Shown piece by piece: positions 15,687-25,369 of a DNA stretch of 64,000 nt (position 1 is its first letter; each line of letters starts with the position of its first letter). Under the pieces are notes generated by a model, which was not told where the DNA came from, searched no databases, and worked only from the letters and a program-made list of their open reading frames with translations. Made by a program: the position numbers and the translations under genes. The stretch spans positions 62,001 through 126,000 of the forward strand of contig NZ_JARKMR010000001.1 of NCBI RefSeq assembly GCF_029350975.1, written 5' to 3'. Source of the stretch: Maribacter zhoushanensis (GTDB taxonomy: Bacteria > Bacteroidota > Bacteroidia > Flavobacteriales > Flavobacteriaceae).

Positions 15687-18302
15687 CTATTCTGCAGCTC
15701 CTTCAAAAATGGAGTTAAAAATAAGCTTATACGTTCCTCTTGGTTGTGCTCTAAACTGTGGTCTAAAAGCGAACAACACTACTGAACCTTTACCATATGT
15801 TGCTTTTACCATAGCCGGTTTTTGGGCGATGTACTTTTTCTCGCCCATTGCCCAACCGCTCATCAATAAATCTTTTGCTGCATAGTTAGCAATAACCTCA
15901 ACTTCTGGCAATGGTGCATCTTTAATATCTTCTGTACCACCTTCGCCTTTTTTTGATTGCTTATCTATTACGAAAGCACGACTCTTGTTGAAAGAAACCG
16001 CAACGGTGTCTTGCATACCAAATGCCAGCGGATGTGAGGTTTCTATGCCCGTTTTAATCAGTGATCCTGGTATAAAAAATTCATTGCTATCTGTGCCTGC
16101 TGTAGCATCTTTTAACGGCAAACCAAATTGTTCTATTACATAGTTACTTGCCTCATCAAAAGCCAATAAGGTACCTCCATTTTTCACATAATTACTTAAG
16201 GCTACCGATCCTTCCAAACCAATACCGCCCGTAAATTTCTCTGGCATTTTTAGAGGCGAATTACCATGAAGAATAGATTTTGGTCGTTGCGATGGTATAA
16301 TCAATACATCATACTGAGATAAATCTTTTGTTTGAATATCGGTATCGTGAAGGGTATCTGTTTCAAATGAATATTCATCCATAATAAAACGCGTCCATCC
16401 TTCATCCATATTTGAAACCCACGACTTATACAGACCTACTTTTGGCGCGTGAACCTTTGTCATTTCTACCTTTGGTTCTGCAGATAAACCTGTTACCTCT
16501 AAACCATACTCAGCCGCTAAGTCTTCCACAGAAGCACTACCACCCGATACGATATAAGCACCTGCCGGATATGTTGTTTTCCCTGATTTAAAAGACGCTT
16601 TTGTCTTGTACGCCGTACCACCTGCTTTCAACACTTTGTTGGTTACAATTACCGATGCATTACTGTTAGCACTCAATAAATATCCGAAAGATGCATTTCC
16701 TTTTACTTCACCTTCATAATATGGTGCTTCTTCTGATACTTTTTCTGTAGCTACTTTAAAAGGTTCAGCAATTTTATCTACCGTGATGCCCATTTGCATA
16801 GGTAATGTCCAACCTGCTAAGTCATACGGAGTATCTGGCGGGCCACCTGGATATTGAAAACGTGTTGGGTAATTTTGTTTTTCCATTAAATCCATTAGGT
16901 AAGGACTAAAGGCTTGTGCCGTGTAAATTACATAGGTACCTTTTTCATATTTCTTTCCGTCAATCTCAAAACTCTTGGTGGTTTTTTCAATTTCAATACC
17001 ACCTTTCAACAATACATTTACCAAGTTTACAGACTCAAAAGCATCCCATTGATCTTTACCGATCACATAAGCGAACGGACCTTCTTCTTTTGATTTCTCA
17101 ATTGCTGAAGCACCCATTTTGTAAATGTTATATAGGTAATTGCTCTTTCTGTCAGCAGCTAAATCCAAAGTTGCCCAAGTTGCGGTCAACATATAATCTA
17201 CAGCATCACGAAAGTGAGATTCGCCACCTTTCCATGGGTCTGGATACATGATATCCGTACCATCTGTTGGTGTGCCACCAGCAACGGTTTTAGGTAATTT
17301 TTTAGGATCGTAAAATCTCGGCGTCGGACTCGTATGACCAACTTCGGTTAAAATTCCGATCATGTTATGGTAGTAAGGTACGGTACGCCCACCACCGTTC
17401 CAAAACATGGTATAAAAATTATCGGCAATTGCACCTGGCATATTCTCCAATGAAAATCTTTTGGTCATGGCGGAACCCACTTCACTTACACCCGCAGTAA
17501 TTGCTGGATGAATTCTTGGATTTACTGGATCTGCATATGGTGGTAATGAAATTTTTGTCCAAGAAGGAGATGATTGGTGGTGGTTATACACAATCTGTGG
17601 ATACCATTCATTATACAAGATCTTAGTAACATTATAGGTCTCTGGCATGGTATTCATAAACCAATCTCTATTGTTATCATGACCCATATAGTAGTGATAT
17701 AAAATTGGAGGTCGCGATGTTTCATAAGCGGTACCTAAATTCTTTTTGTACCAATCTACAACAATGTCCAACCCATCAGGATTCATAACGGGCATTAGTA
17801 TGGTAATTACATTGTCCCTAATTTTCTTTATTTCTGTAGTTTCAGCAGTAGCCAAGGTATAGGCAAATTCAGAGGTCATTTGACCATGTGCCAACTCCGT
17901 AGAGTGCATACCACCATCAATCCACACAACAGCCTTACCTTCTTCAGATAGCTTCATGGCTTCGTCATCAGATACTTGTACACGTGCCAACTTAGTGCTG
18001 ATGTCTTTCCATTTATCCAAATCTTTAAGATTCTCCTCGCTAGAGATAAACAAGATGTACATTTTTCTACCTAGTACCGTTGTACCAATTTCAACTTTTT
18101 TTACACGATTAGAAGCAGCATCTAGTTGCCCAAGGTAATCTTCAATTTGGCTGTAATCTGCCAGTTTGTAGTCGGCACCTACTTTAAAGCCAAAAACATC
18201 TTCTGGCGAAGGTACGGTTTGCGCAATCGTCATAGATATGCACGAAATGGCGAGTACAAGGGTCAGCAATACCGCCTTGTAACAAGAGTTTTTTGTAGTC
18301 AT
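15687..18302 (-). CDS. Secreted M14-family zinc carboxypeptidase
   Basis: An 871-residue exported metallopeptidase. A signal peptide (ending MTIAQ, about residue 28) is followed by the M14 catalytic domain with the zinc-binding HxxE at His133 and Glu136 in WIDGGMHSTELAHG, then ILMPVMNPDGLD and the histidine-rich stretch QIVYNHHQSSPSW. The C-terminal half (from about 400) is non-catalytic, with a class-I glutamine amidotransferase-like or ThuA-like look (YDVLIIPSQRPKS, GGTLLAFDEAS) and a closing segment typical of this large Bacteroidota subfamily. It is a single gene with a terminator hairpin downstream. It probably degrades peptides in the envelope. Confidence 0.88.
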   Translation of the reverse strand: MTTKNSCYKAVLLTLVLAISCISMTIAQTVPSPEDVFGFKVGADYKLADYSQIEDYLGQLDAASNRVKKVEIGTTVLGRKMYILFISSEENLKDLDKWKDISTKLARVQVSDDEAMKLSEEGKAVVWIDGGMHSTELAHGQMTSEFAYTLATAETTEIKKIRDNVITILMPVMNPDGLDIVVDWYKKNLGTAYETSRPPILYHYYMGHDNNRDWFMNTMPETYNVTKILYNEWYPQIVYNHHQSSPSWTKISLPPYADPVNPRIHPAITAGVSEVGSAMTKRFSLENMPGAIADNFYTMFWNGGGRTVPYYHNMIGILTEVGHTSPTPRFYDPKKLPKTVAGGTPTDGTDIMYPDPWKGGESHFRDAVDYMLTATWATLDLAADRKSNYLYNIYKMGASAIEKSKEEGPFAYVIGKDQWDAFESVNLVNVLLKGGIEIEKTTKSFEIDGKKYEKGTYVIYTAQAFSPYLMDLMEKQNYPTRFQYPGGPPDTPYDLAGWTLPMQMGITVDKIAEPFKVATEKVSEEAPYYEGEVKGNASFGYLLSANSNASVIVTNKVLKAGGTAYKTKASFKSGKTTYPAGAYIVSGGSASVEDLAAEYGLEVTGLSAEPKVEMTKVHAPKVGLYKSWVSNMDEGWTRFIMDEYSFETDTLHDTDIQTKDLSQYDVLIIPSQRPKSILHGNSPLKMPEKFTGGIGLEGSVALSNYVKNGGTLLAFDEASNYVIEQFGLPLKDATAGTDSNEFFIPGSLIKTGIETSHPLAFGMQDTVAVSFNKSRAFVIDKQSKKGEGGTEDIKDAPLPEVEVIANYAAKDLLMSGWAMGEKKYIAQKPAMVKATYGKGSVVLFAFRPQFRAQPRGTYKLIFNSIFEGAAE

Positions 18303-18536
18303 TTTTCGAATTAGTTTGTTTGAACTAGGAAATTAAGAAATAGTAGAGAGCTAGGTAAATCTATCAAACAAAGATTATGTTAAAAGAAATGTTAATTTCT
18401 GATTGAGTAATCTGATAGGTGTATTATTGAGGAATTGGTTTTCTTAAAGGCAACCTACTTGATTTACACTTTCTTTAAGATTTATACTATCCTTAAAACA
18501 ATTTCGTTTCTATTACAATCCAAATCCCAATGACTT

Positions 18537-21500
18537 ATGAAAAAAAAGCTACTTGTTTTTTTCTCTTTTCTTTTTTCCCTCACAATATCGGCACAATTTA
18601 ATTTTGAGGAACGAACTATCATAGATAATTCAAATTCAACAAATAACCCTACCTCCATATTTTCGACTGACCTAGATGGGGATGGGGACAATGATGTTCT
18701 TGCCTCGATAGGGGAAGATAACAAAATTGTTTGGTACCAAAATCTTGATGGGAAGGGAAACTTAAGTGCACAAAAAAAAATTAGCGTAGAAGTTGATGAA
18801 CCACGTTATGTTTATGCTGGTGATGTTGATGGTGACGGCGATCTTGATGTTTTGTCTATTTCTAAATTGGATAATAAAACTGCCTGGTATGAAAATATAG
18901 ATGGTTTAGGAAACTTTGGGGCGCAGCAATTAATTACAAATCAAGAAGCAGTTGCCATGTTGTCCCTAAAAGATATAGATGGAGATGGGGATAATGACCT
19001 TCTATTTTTATCAGATTTTGAAATTTCCTGGCTTGAAAATATAGACGGAAACGGAAGTTTCAGTAATAAAAGAATAATCGCTTCAAAGGTAACTCGCTTT
19101 TTTGGTTCTTTTTATTTAGCAGACATGAATAATGATGGTTTCTTAGATATAGTAGGCACTTCAAAAGGAGGTTTTAATACTGTCTTTTGGATTCAAAATG
19201 AGGATGGTTATGGAACTTATGGGAATTTAATAGAAATAGATAATACGGCACGAGGAGCGAAATTTGCAGAAACTGGCGATATGGATGGCGATGGCGATTT
19301 GGATATTGTTGCAGCAATACCTAATAACGATGATATTTTATGGTACGAAAATATAGATGGGTTAGGAACATTTACAAAGAAAGTAGTAACCTTGAATTTT
19401 GATAATGTTGCTATTGCACGCGTTGTTGACATAGATAATGATTCTGATTTAGATGTTATAGCTGGAGCTAACTATCTATACGGTGATGATATCGCATTGT
19501 ATGAAAATATCGATGGCTTAGGCACGTTCAGACTAAAACAAATAGTCACGAACATTCCTAAAGGAGTAGTGTGGCTTGACACCGGAGATATGGATGGCGA
19601 TAATGATATGGACATTTTACAGGCGTCATTCAGTAGTAATAATCTAGTTTGGTACGAAAATATAGACGGGTTGGGGGAGTTTGGCAAAGAAAAAATGATA
19701 ACTAGAATTCCGAGCATACCGAGGTCTATTATTACCGTGGATATAGATGGTGATGGTGATGAGGATGTGGCATCTACGGGAATGGATGCACGTATTTCTT
19801 GGTACGACAACTTAGACGGAATTGGAACCTTTAGCCCTCAAAAAATAATAACATCAGGTTTATTACAGGCACTTTTTATTACGGCAGGGGACGTAGACCA
19901 AGATAATGATATAGATTTATTGGCAATCCATTCCTCCGTTGATTCAGGTAACATCTTGGTTTGGTATGAAAATACTGATGGGAATGGGAATTTTGACGAA
20001 GAAAAAGTGATTAAAGTTGGTCTTAACGCGTATGAAATACATATGGCGGATATGGATGGTGACACAGATATGGATATCGTCAGTAATTCAGAAATTGCTG
20101 AAATTGTTTGGTACGAGAATATAGATGGAAATTTTAGCACTAAACATGTAATACTACCCGACGCTAATGCAGCTACCATACTACCATTAGATATAGATAA
20201 CGATGGCGATATTGATGTGGCATATGGAGTTGGCAACGCTACGCGTGGTGAATTTCAATGGGTAGAAAATATTGATGGTAATGGGAACTTTGGATCATTT
20301 AATCTGATATCACCATATGAGGGGTTTATTAGGCATATGACCTCAATAGATTTTGATAGTGATGGTGATTTCGACATCGTAGGAAGTTCAAATCAATTGA
20401 AATTATCTGAAAATAGAAATGGTCAAGGTCGTTTTAGTCATAAAAGTACTTTTCAGACATTTAGTTCCGTTGATGAATCAATAGGGGCTGATTTAGATGG
20501 TGATGGGAATATAGATGTTTTGTATATAAGTAGAGTGGATAGGAAAATAGCTTGGTATAAGAATCTGGATGGCACTAATTTCAGTGATGAAATGCTAATA
20601 TTTAATCGGTCTCAAATTGGTGATATAGAGGTGACAGATATTGACAATGACGGTGATACTGACATTGTTCTAACTTCAATTACAGATGGCAAAATATCTT
20701 GGCTTGAAAACAAGGATAATGCAGAACCTCTAAATCTTACGGCAACACTTATTACACCCAATTGTAACGTTAGTGATAGTGCCACTATTCAAGTAGATGT
20801 CTCAGGTGGTTCAGTGCCATATAATTATACCCTATTAGATGAAAGTGGAACAGTTACTATAGTGCCGTATCAAACAACCAATCTTTTTGAAAACTTAGCA
20901 ACAGGGCAGTATATAGTTCGTGTTATGGATTCTAATGATCAAGTAATAAATGATTCTTTTTCTGTTCCTGATTCAACGCCTATTGCCCTTGAACTTTTAG
21001 TTGATAAAGGAGAATGCTTAGTAGATCCAACAGATGGTATTTATAAGAGTGGGAGAATAAAAATAGAACCTATAGGAGGTATTCCGCCTTATCAGGCTTA
21101 TATAGCCAGAACTTTCGGAGGCATTAGCAATCCTTCGGTTTCTGATCCTTTGTTGTATGAAGGTTTAGGACAGGGTATATATGAGGTTACGGTTATTGAC
21201 GCTGGCGGTTGTTCCGTATTTGAAACTGTCCAAATATCAGATAGCAGTTGTGCCCCGGCTGAATTACAATTCACTACATCTATCGAAGTAAATGAAGGGT
21301 CACAGTCGCTAACCATTCCTTTTGAACTAACTGGCGAAATCACTGACGGTTTTACCGTAGATTTTACTATTAATGCCTTAACCGCTGAAAATACTACAGA
21401 TTTCGATGGAACAAATGGTACCCTAACATTCGCAGGTACAGATGAGGAGATTCAGAATATTACTGTCTCTATAATTGACGATAATGCAATAGAGGCAAAT

Positions 21501-23300
21501 GAGAGTTTCAACATCGTACTATCTAATCAAAGCTCAACAGATGTTTTACTTTTAGAGGATACGGTTATAGCTACAATTTCAGATAACGACCTAATACCTG
21601 GTAGCTCTGGTATCTCATTTGAAACTTCAAATATAGTTGTAGATGAAGATGCAGAATTTGCCACGCTAAATGTGACTCTAGTGGGTAATGTTCAAGAAAG
21701 TTTTACTATTGATTATTCAACAGTAGATAATGACGCACAGTCCGAAGAAGATTACATAACTACAAGCGGCAGCTTAACCTTCGCTGGTTTTAATGGGGAA
21801 TTACAACAAATCTCCATCCCAATAGTTAATGACAACATTGCCGAAATTCAAGAAAATTTTTCGGTATCGTTATCCAATATTTCTACAACTTTAATCCCAA
21901 TTATAGAAAATATTGCAACCGTTGCAATTAAAGATAATACTATAGCAACTCCTTTATCTATTACAAATTGGGAGCTATCAGTAATTACATGTAATGGAGC
22001 AAATGATGCTAGTATATTAGTTAACGTTTCTGGTGGTACGCCACCTTATAGCTTTTCTTTACAAGACCAAATGGGTAATACTATCGTAGATGCACATAAT
22101 ACCAACTATTTTGAAAATCTATCTAGTGGAGATTATTACATTTCAGTAGAAGATGCCACGAACGAAACAACTACAGGAACTTTGATCAATATATCAGAAC
22201 CTACTATAATATCTGCTTCATATACTATTGGTAATGCATCGTGCTCAGCTACTGCAGATGGAACTGTTGAAATAATGGCTACAGGAGGTTTTGGTTCTTT
22301 TGAGTACAGTCTAGACGGTATTTCATTTAACTCAAATAATAGCTACAATAATTTAATGGCTGGCAATTACAACATATTCATTAGAGATTCAAATGGTTGT
22401 GTGCTATCAGACGAGTTCATAATCTCACTAAGTGACGGTGTAGATTATGATAACGACGGTATCTTTGATTCATGCGATGACGACATCGATGGAGACGGAG
22501 TCTTGAATATTAATGACAATTGTCCAGAAACTCCTTTGGGAACACAAGTAAACGCTACTGGTTGCGAAATATACACTTTACCGAACGATGCTATTAGCAT
22601 ACAAACAACTAGTGAGACCTGTGCATCTAGCGACAATGGCAGCATCTTGGTAACAACGGTTGAAAATTTAGACTACGTTGCCACATTAACCAATGCATCT
22701 AGTATTATAGCTAGTAAAGATTTTAGAAGTTTCGCCAGTTTTCAAAATTTAAATGCTGGCAGTTACGAGGTTTGTATAACGATAAAAGGAGAAACTGATT
22801 TTGAACGTTGTTTTACAGTTACTATAGATGAACCGGAGCCTTTGTCCGTTTCTGGTAAACTTGACCCATCAGGGAAGTCAATTACATTTAAAATGAGCGG
22901 TGGTGAAAGTTATTTTATAACTATCAATCAAGAAACGATTTCAACTGTACTTAACGAAATTACTTTACCTATTTACGATATTGAAAATGTCATCGAAGTA
23001 AAAACGGATAAAGATTGTCAAGGGGTATTCAATGATAACATCATAGTTAATACTTCTGAACTATTGATTTATCCTAATCCTGTTACAAATGGCGAATTAT
23101 TTGTATCGCTACCCAATTCGCAAGATGAAAATACCTTAGTTGCTCTCTATACCGGTAATGGAAGTTTGGTTGTGCAAAATGTATTAAATTCAAACGAGAC
23201 AACGCTTAGATTAAACGTTCAAGGATTAACATCAGGAATGTATAATTTAAAAATAGAAACTGATAATAAGACTGAATATCGCAGAATACTGATAAAATAA
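18537..23300 (+). CDS. Giant secreted FG-GAP/VCBS beta-propeller and Calx-beta protein with T9SS sorting tail
   Basis: A 1587-residue exported protein. After the signal peptide (about 1-20) come 14 repeats, each with a Ca-binding DxDGDGD-type loop and a closing phrase like WYENIDGLGTF, enough for two seven-bladed propellers (to about residue 730). SprB-like repeats (VSGGSVPYNYTL, GGIPPYQAYI) follow, then two Calx-beta domains (IEVNEGSQSLTIPFELTG and IVVDEDAEFATLNVTLVG). Next come two more SprB-like repeats and a thrombospondin-3-like calcium segment (DYDNDGIFDSCDDDIDGDG). The type IX secretion C-terminal domain begins LLIYPNPVTNGELF and ends YRRILIK. Likely a cell-surface or released adhesin-like protein that depends on calcium. 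It stands alone. Confidence 0.9.
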   Translation: MKKKLLVFFSFLFSLTISAQFNFEERTIIDNSNSTNNPTSIFSTDLDGDGDNDVLASIGEDNKIVWYQNLDGKGNLSAQKKISVEVDEPRYVYAGDVDGDGDLDVLSISKLDNKTAWYENIDGLGNFGAQQLITNQEAVAMLSLKDIDGDGDNDLLFLSDFEISWLENIDGNGSFSNKRIIASKVTRFFGSFYLADMNNDGFLDIVGTSKGGFNTVFWIQNEDGYGTYGNLIEIDNTARGAKFAETGDMDGDGDLDIVAAIPNNDDILWYENIDGLGTFTKKVVTLNFDNVAIARVVDIDNDSDLDVIAGANYLYGDDIALYENIDGLGTFRLKQIVTNIPKGVVWLDTGDMDGDNDMDILQASFSSNNLVWYENIDGLGEFGKEKMITRIPSIPRSIITVDIDGDGDEDVASTGMDARISWYDNLDGIGTFSPQKIITSGLLQALFITAGDVDQDNDIDLLAIHSSVDSGNILVWYENTDGNGNFDEEKVIKVGLNAYEIHMADMDGDTDMDIVSNSEIAEIVWYENIDGNFSTKHVILPDANAATILPLDIDNDGDIDVAYGVGNATRGEFQWVENIDGNGNFGSFNLISPYEGFIRHMTSIDFDSDGDFDIVGSSNQLKLSENRNGQGRFSHKSTFQTFSSVDESIGADLDGDGNIDVLYISRVDRKIAWYKNLDGTNFSDEMLIFNRSQIGDIEVTDIDNDGDTDIVLTSITDGKISWLENKDNAEPLNLTATLITPNCNVSDSATIQVDVSGGSVPYNYTLLDESGTVTIVPYQTTNLFENLATGQYIVRVMDSNDQVINDSFSVPDSTPIALELLVDKGECLVDPTDGIYKSGRIKIEPIGGIPPYQAYIARTFGGISNPSVSDPLLYEGLGQGIYEVTVIDAGGCSVFETVQISDSSCAPAELQFTTSIEVNEGSQSLTIPFELTGEITDGFTVDFTINALTAENTTDFDGTNGTLTFAGTDEEIQNITVSIIDDNAIEANESFNIVLSNQSSTDVLLLEDTVIATISDNDLIPGSSGISFETSNIVVDEDAEFATLNVTLVGNVQESFTIDYSTVDNDAQSEEDYITTSGSLTFAGFNGELQQISIPIVNDNIAEIQENFSVSLSNISTTLIPIIENIATVAIKDNTIATPLSITNWELSVITCNGANDASILVNVSGGTPPYSFSLQDQMGNTIVDAHNTNYFENLSSGDYYISVEDATNETTTGTLINISEPTIISASYTIGNASCSATADGTVEIMATGGFGSFEYSLDGISFNSNNSYNNLMAGNYNIFIRDSNGCVLSDEFIISLSDGVDYDNDGIFDSCDDDIDGDGVLNINDNCPETPLGTQVNATGCEIYTLPNDAISIQTTSETCASSDNGSILVTTVENLDYVATLTNASSIIASKDFRSFASFQNLNAGSYEVCITIKGETDFERCFTVTIDEPEPLSVSGKLDPSGKSITFKMSGGESYFITINQETISTVLNEITLPIYDIENVIEVKTDKDCQGVFNDNIIVNTSELLIYPNPVTNGELFVSLPNSQDENTLVALYTGNGSLVVQNVLNSNETTLRLNVQGLTSGMYNLKIETDNKTEYRRILIK

Positions 23301-23301
23301 A

Positions 23302-23473
23302 TTGACGGAGAATCCTTTCGAGATTATTAATAAGCGCTTGGAACGAATTGAACTTTTATTAAAACAATTAGTTCCTCTATCAACTGATGTGTATATTGTT
23401 TAAAAAAATGTCAACTTTCAAGGAAATGGAGGCGTATTTAATGGAGCATGTTTTTAGCAAAAAGAAAAAATAG
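23302..23473 (+). pseudogene. Decayed helix-turn-helix (excisionase-like) gene
   Basis: A TTG at 23302 opens a 33-codon frame beginning TENPFEIINKRLERIELLLK, the typical N-terminus of the helix-turn-helix/excisionase proteins carried by Bacteroidota integrative elements. It stops at 23401-23403. In another frame, 23408-23473 encodes a plausible C-terminus (STFKEMEAYLMEHVFSKKKK, then TAG). The central DNA-binding core is missing, so an internal deletion is likely. Family assignment rests on memory of the N-terminal pattern. Confidence 0.5.
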
Positions 23474-23489
23474 TCGAACTTATTTATTA

Positions 23490-24149
23490 CTAATAAAACC
23501 TAACCCCATTTATCGCTCTAGTTATAGCAGTGTATTGATATTTCAAAGACGGCATGTAAAAGCCGTTTACCAATACATAGTCCCATTTGCCCCTTTGGGC
23601 TTTGTTACAGGTGATTGAGTGTCCATAAGTAGCTCGTATTGCCCCTATGTATTTATCATCCCAAGGTTTCAAACTTACACGATAAACCATATTCCTCTTA
23701 AAACGCTCATGTCGTAAATTATTTTCTTGTCTAAGGGTTAAGCCTCCTGGATTAGTAATAGTTTCTAATAGAATATAATCATCGATTATTTCTTCTTCAA
23801 CTTTTAGATTCTTAGAAACTAACTTTATTGCGGCGAAAGTCAAACCCGCAACATATTCAATATTGTTTAAGTTAACCTCCTTAACAGTTACATGATCTCC
23901 ACTATATAATTGGCAACCATTTCTCTTCCAAGTCTGTGTTAACAATAACAAATCATCTACTTCTATCAATTTAGCATTATTACCATAAATTTTTGACCTA
24001 ACCTTCCCATTGAACATTTTGTTCATATTATGTGTTGTTCCTATAGAAATAATGGAATCTTGACCATTTGCTAAATACCCTAAAACATAACTTCTCGAAG
24101 CGTCTTCTAGAGATATTTTAGGTATGCCGCTTAAGTACGCTATTGCGAA
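23490..24149 (-). pseudogene. C-terminal fragment of a RecD/Dda-like helicase
   Basis: An ATG at 24026 gives 178 residues, but the same frame is open back to 24149 without a start (GIPKISLEDASRSYVLGYLA, then NGQDSIISIGTTHN), so the ORF is the tail of a longer gene that lost its 5' part. The end carries superfamily-1 helicase motifs: ATYGHSITCNKAQRGKWDYV (motif V-like) and YTAITRAINGVRFY (motif VI). The Walker A and B regions are absent, so it cannot be an active helicase. It lies between an excisionase-like remnant and a tRNA, consistent with a degraded integrated element. Confidence 0.75.
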
Positions 24150-24250
24150 TTAGATACTTTAGCTATGGTTATGATATATGAACATTTAAAAGAACTTTGC
24201 GAAGATTAGAATAAGACTCAGTAAAAATTCGCCCCCTTATTTGCCCCCTT

Positions 24251-24290
24251 AAAATAAAAAACCTCTCAAAAACAGATGTTCTGAGAGGTT
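24251..24290 (-). terminator. Terminator of the tRNA transcript
   Basis: AACCTCTCA at 24260-24268 pairs perfectly with TGAGAGGTT at 24282-24290. Read on the minus strand it is followed by a T-rich run (complement of 24251-24260), directly downstream of the tRNA. Confidence 0.8.
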
Positions 24291-24295
24291 TAATG

Positions 24296-24369
24296 TGGTC
24301 CCACCTGGACTCGAACCAGGGACCACCTGATTATGAGTCAGGTGCTCTAACCAGCTGAGCTATAGGACC
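24296..24369 (-). tRNA. tRNA with CAU anticodon, probably tRNA-Ile (lysidine type)
   Basis: A 74-base cloverleaf on the minus strand: acceptor GGTCCTA pairs with TGGGACC, discriminator A, D-arm AGCTCAGCTGGTTAGAGC, anticodon stem-loop CCTGA-CTCATAA-TCAGG, T-arm CCTGGTTCGAGTCCAGG. The anticodon is CAU, so it is either tRNA-Ile2 (C34 modified to lysidine) or elongator tRNA-Met. The context GACTCATAATC with the GGUC variable region is closer to tRNA-Ile2 of other bacteria. It is not the initiator, because the acceptor end is fully paired. CCA is not encoded. Confidence 0.9.
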
Positions 24370-24503
24370 GGTAACAATTCTATATGTTGTTCTGTAAAAT
24401 CGTATTTAGATTTAAACCGGTGCTCAAACCAGTTATTACAAAACCCGCGAATTGCGGATGCAATATTACTACTTATTTTTAACTGTCACAAACAAAATAA
24501 AGC

Positions 24504-24908
24504 TTACTCTTTAATTTCTTGACATAACTCTACCAACACGCCATTTGCAGTCTTTGGGTGAACAAAGGCTACTAACTTATTATCGGCTCCTTTTTTTGGT
24601 TCTTCATTTAATAGCGTAAAGCCTTCTTTCTTCAATCGTGCCATTTCCGCTACAATATCGTCTACCTCAAATGCAACATGATGTATGCCTTCTCCCTTTT
24701 TTTCCAAAAATTTGGCAATAGGTCCGTCTGATTTTGTGGCGGCTAAAAGTTCTATCTTGTTAGGTCCGTTTTTAAAGAAAGATGTTAGTACACCTTCAGA
24801 CAATACTTCTTCTTGTTTATACGAGGCTACACCCAATAGTTTCTCAAAAAGCGCATTAGAATCTTCCATGTTCTTCACCGCAATACCTAAATGTTCTATC
24901 TTTTTCAT
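24504..24908 (-). CDS. mce: Methylmalonyl-CoA epimerase
   Basis: A 134-residue glyoxalase/VOC-fold enzyme that interconverts (R)- and (S)-methylmalonyl-CoA in propionate metabolism. Two VOC modules are visible, with metal ligands in IEHLGIAVKNMEDSNALFEK (His), GIHHVAFEVDDI (His) and GVLVELCQ (Glu). Length is standard. Divergent from rbfA across a 64-base gap. The gene is preceded by no same-strand neighbour. Confidence 0.92.
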   Translation of the reverse strand: MKKIEHLGIAVKNMEDSNALFEKLLGVASYKQEEVLSEGVLTSFFKNGPNKIELLAATKSDGPIAKFLEKKGEGIHHVAFEVDDIVAEMARLKKEGFTLLNEEPKKGADNKLVAFVHPKTANGVLVELCQEIKE

Positions 24909-24960
24909 GCCTTATTTGCTTCAGTGTACATTATATAGGGGTTAAGATACAATTTCTATG

Positions 24961-24969
24961 TATTTTTGC
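24961..24969 (+). promoter_or_regulatory. -7 promoter box immediately before rbfA
   Basis: TATTTTTGC is an exact TAnnTTTG match, ending four bases before the preferred ATG at 24973. The transcript would start at or within a few bases of the start codon, giving a leaderless or nearly leaderless mRNA. Confidence 0.55.
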
Positions 24970-24972
24970 GGT

Positions 24973-25365
24973 ATGGAAACGCAAAGACAACGTAAAATAG
25001 CTGGGGTCATTCAGAAAGATATTGTAGACATTCTACAAAAGGCTGCCATTGATGGCGGACTACGCAATACGCTTATCTCCGTTTCTAAGGTTGCGGTGAC
25101 TACAGATTTATCTATCGCAAAAATTTATTTGAGCATTTTCCCTAATGAAAAAGCGGGAGAATTGATGGAAGGTATCAAGTCTAACCAACCACTTATTAAA
25201 CACGAACTTTCTCAGCGTACACGTAACCAATTACGTAGAGTACCTGAACTCTTGTTTTACCTTGATGATTCTTTAGATTACATTGAGAATATTGAAAAGT
25301 CATTGAAACGAGAAGAAAACCCTATAGAAAACAGAGATTTGTTAACTAAACGTAAAAAGAGCTGA
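24973..25365 (+). CDS. rbfA: 30S ribosome-binding factor A
   Basis: Cold-shock and 16S rRNA maturation factor that binds the small subunit. Recognised by METQRQRKIAGVIQKDIVDI at the start, ISVSKVAVTTDLSIAKIYLS and the KH-like end LRRVPELLFYLDDSLDY. An upstream in-frame ATG at 24958 lies inside the promoter box, so ATG 24973 is used, giving 130 residues. It is followed after four bases by the FtsX-like permease gene, an arrangement I recall as common in Flavobacteria. Confidence 0.93.
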   Translation: METQRQRKIAGVIQKDIVDILQKAAIDGGLRNTLISVSKVAVTTDLSIAKIYLSIFPNEKAGELMEGIKSNQPLIKHELSQRTRNQLRRVPELLFYLDDSLDYIENIEKSLKREENPIENRDLLTKRKKS

Positions 25366-25369
25366 TCGG

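Noticed and set aside
18537-20750. Minus-strand open frames opposite the propeller repeats
   Set aside because: They mirror the repeated Asp/Gly-rich codons of the real gene and have serine/proline-rich, non-protein-like sequences without starts or operon context.
24137-24209. Short plus-strand open stretch ending in YEHLKELCED before a stop, possibly the tail of a tyrosine recombinase
   Set aside because: Only about 23 codons follow the previous stop, and no catalytic residue is visible. It is mentioned as a possibility in the element-remnant finding but not called as a feature.
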